From positions 12,440 through 19,346 of the forward strand of contig CAJUQB010000087.1 of the NCBI GenBank assembly GCA_910588285.1: 6,907 bases of DNA. The letters are read 5' to 3'. The DNA comes from an uncultured Lachnospiraceae bacterium (GTDB taxonomy: Bacteria; Bacillota; Clostridia; Lachnospirales; Lachnospiraceae). Positions 5,638-6,907 of the stretch are shown one piece after another; the stretch's first letter is position 1; the number at the start of each line of letters is the position of its first letter. A program made the translations under genes and the position numbers. The notes under the pieces were generated by a model. It made no database searches. It saw only the letters and a program-made list of their open reading frames with translations, and was not told the origin of the DNA.

Positions 5638-6768
5638 ATGAAAAAAATAATATTTTCTGTCTTCGTTATGTATCTGCTTACTACTTTGACAGCCTGCGGG
5701 AAAACAGAGAAGGAACCGCAGCTCTGGCTGGCCCCCACAAAATCCCAGGATATTTGCCGGCTTGGCGAAACGATTCTATTTGACCTTCAGGGACGCCTGT
5801 TCTATGCGGATACCAATAATGACACCTGGATGTTACATCCAGTAGAAGGTGACACAGGGGACGTGGGCTGGGATGTTTCACTGCATGAAGCTTTCGATGC
5901 GCACACAGTCTATGTAGTAAGAAAAGAATATAATATGCTGCTTACGGTTGAACAATTATCGGAGGATTACGAAAGGGTGCCGGTCAGTGTGATGGACGGG
6001 GAACTGATGGACGAGTCCGTCCCCATCGTTTCGGAGGGGATATGCTATTATATAAAAGGTACTCCGGAAGGAAAGGGAGGCATGGGAAGGACGCTGAAAA
6101 TGTTTGACCTTGCCGATAGTGAAAAGCGGACTGTTTTGTATATTTGGGAGAATATGGACAGGTACGACTATCTATCTGGGCTGCGCAAATACGACCAGTA
6201 TCTGGTAATGACCTACATGCATTATGGGATTGGATCCCTGTGGGTGTATGATACCCAGAAGCAGGAAATGGTAATCGCTGGCGATGAAAATATGTCCGGG
6301 GCAGCTTATTTGGATGAAAAACTATATTATATAGAAGACGCCACCGGCACGGTCTGCAGCTACGACCTGAAACAACAGGAAAAGCTAGGCAGTGTTTTTC
6401 CCATACCGAATTATGTGGAAGGTGTGACATTAGCCTGTGACAAAGATTATCTTTACATCAACCGGTCGCCCCAAAGTATGTATGACTGGGCATATCGAAG
6501 CTCTGAGATTTTGGTCTACTCCCATGAGGGGGAATTCATTGATACGATTGATTTATCGTTAAATGCAGATGCGGTGAGCTGGGAGATTCATGCGGATCCT
6601 TTTTATTGCGTCTACCTGGGCAGTACGGAGGATGCTGTTTTCGTAGGAAGGACAAATCATATGGTGCTTTCCGTTGTTTTCTATATAGAAAAATCGCAAA
6701 TCGGTTCCGAAACGATGGAAATCCATACGCTGTATCTTCATAGATATGAACCAGAAGAGCTGCCGTAA
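5638..6768 (+). CDS. Beta-propeller-like lipoprotein of unknown function
   Basis: A 376-residue predicted surface lipoprotein. The signal peptide (MKK, hydrophobic 4-17) ends in lipobox LTAC, making Cys20 the lipid anchor. The mature part contains repeating short strands with aromatic-hydrophobic cores followed by Asp-rich turns: LFYADTNNDTW, ICYYIKGTPEG, LWVYDTQKQEM, LYYIEDATGTVCSYD, LYINRSPQS, ILVYSHEGEFIDTID. This is the texture of propeller-fold lipoproteins that Clostridia carry in large numbers. I do not recognise a specific family or active site. The start at 5638 is supported by AGGAG shortly upstream and the clean signal peptide. It follows the AT-rich pair in the same direction across a hairpin. 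Its base use (33 G/C in 5701-5760) is again like the LysR region, so it may belong to the host rather than the imported module. Confidence 0.8.
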   Translation: MKKIIFSVFVMYLLTTLTACGKTEKEPQLWLAPTKSQDICRLGETILFDLQGRLFYADTNNDTWMLHPVEGDTGDVGWDVSLHEAFDAHTVYVVRKEYNMLLTVEQLSEDYERVPVSVMDGELMDESVPIVSEGICYYIKGTPEGKGGMGRTLKMFDLADSEKRTVLYIWENMDRYDYLSGLRKYDQYLVMTYMHYGIGSLWVYDTQKQEMVIAGDENMSGAAYLDEKLYYIEDATGTVCSYDLKQQEKLGSVFPIPNYVEGVTLACDKDYLYINRSPQSMYDWAYRSSEILVYSHEGEFIDTIDLSLNADAVSWEIHADPFYCVYLGSTEDAVFVGRTNHMVLSVVFYIEKSQIGSETMEIHTLYLHRYEPEELP

Positions 6769-6907
6769 TAAAAATAATGCACAGTTTTTTTTCACGTATA
6801 GACAGATAAACGTCGCCGTTTGCCCCCCAACATCAAAGAAATAAACTGAACCGTTCCTCTCTTGCAGATCTTGGTTCTTGATATACTCTTTGATGATTTC
6901 ATCTGTT
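6559..6907 (-). pseudogene. End of a minus-strand frame, possible IS200/IS605 TnpA fragment
   Basis: One minus-strand frame is open from the right edge to a stop at 6559. Its first visible residues, TDEIIKEYIKNQDLQERN, resemble the C-terminal 'T..vI..YI..Q' tail of IS200/IS605 TnpA transposases. Residues after about 6850 look random, and from 6768 the frame is only the antisense shadow of the lipoprotein gene. A hairpin (AAACG 6808-6812 with CGTTT 6817-6821) just beyond the tail would fit the hairpin near an end of such elements. The real gene, if any, lies to the right. This is a weak call from some 18 residues. Confidence 0.28.

Noticed and set aside
5984..6430. 148-codon minus-strand frame
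   Set aside because: Antisense to the 376-residue lipoprotein, Pro/Arg/Ser-rich, with no start signal.
6769..6800. Terminator at the eight-T run (6785-6792)
   Set aside because: Only a three-base stem can be drawn before the T run, so no intrinsic terminator is claimed.

Overview
The window looks like a chromosomal segment of a motile Gram-positive anaerobe of the class Clostridia, most likely Lachnospiraceae-like. The evidence is strong AGGAGG-type ribosome binding sites, Firmicutes-style signal peptides and lipoboxes, a clostridial flagellin N-terminus, and a decayed IS1595-type transposase. The species cannot be fixed from the sequence.

Layout. Positions 1-1295 (minus) hold the 5' part of a flagellin gene that runs off the left edge. 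It has a canonical D0/D1 N-terminus, but the usual variable domain is replaced by beta-propeller-like repeats. No single forward reading frame explains this stretch; the open frame is on the minus strand. Positions 1296-1679 are the flagellin leader and promoter plus a striking inverted/tandem repeat element (1510-1628). A 101-residue zinc-ribbon protein (1680-1985, minus) diverges from a LysR-family regulator (2126-3025, plus). Their -10 boxes overlap on a short palindrome, the usual arrangement of a LysR regulator and a target gene.

Positions 3032-3991 hold a dead IS1595/ISXO2-type insertion sequence whose transposase has a frameshift, a lost zinc ribbon and a nonsense codon. A perfect 24-bp palindrome (4035-4058) and about 200 bp of structured, gene-free DNA resembling part of a group II intron follow. 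Next is an AT-rich module (about 4261-5576) with its own promoter and two genes in tandem: a secreted metzincin-type metalloprotease (HExxHxxGxxD) and a membrane lipoprotein. The lipoprotein's motif pattern suggests an NTR/TIMP-like, possibly protease-inhibiting, domain. A hairpin at 5586-5621 separates this pair from a third gene (5638-6768), a 376-residue beta-propeller-like lipoprotein whose composition is again like the rest of the window. The right edge carries the end of a minus-strand frame that may be a fragment of an IS200/IS605 TnpA.

How the parts fit. Nearly every complete protein downstream of the IS remnant is exported or lipid-anchored, so 4261-6768 reads as a cell-surface module next to mobile-element debris. 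The AT-rich protease/lipoprotein pair looks imported. The most unusual items are the flagellin with a propeller-like, cysteine-containing surface domain and the metalloprotease-lipoprotein pair.
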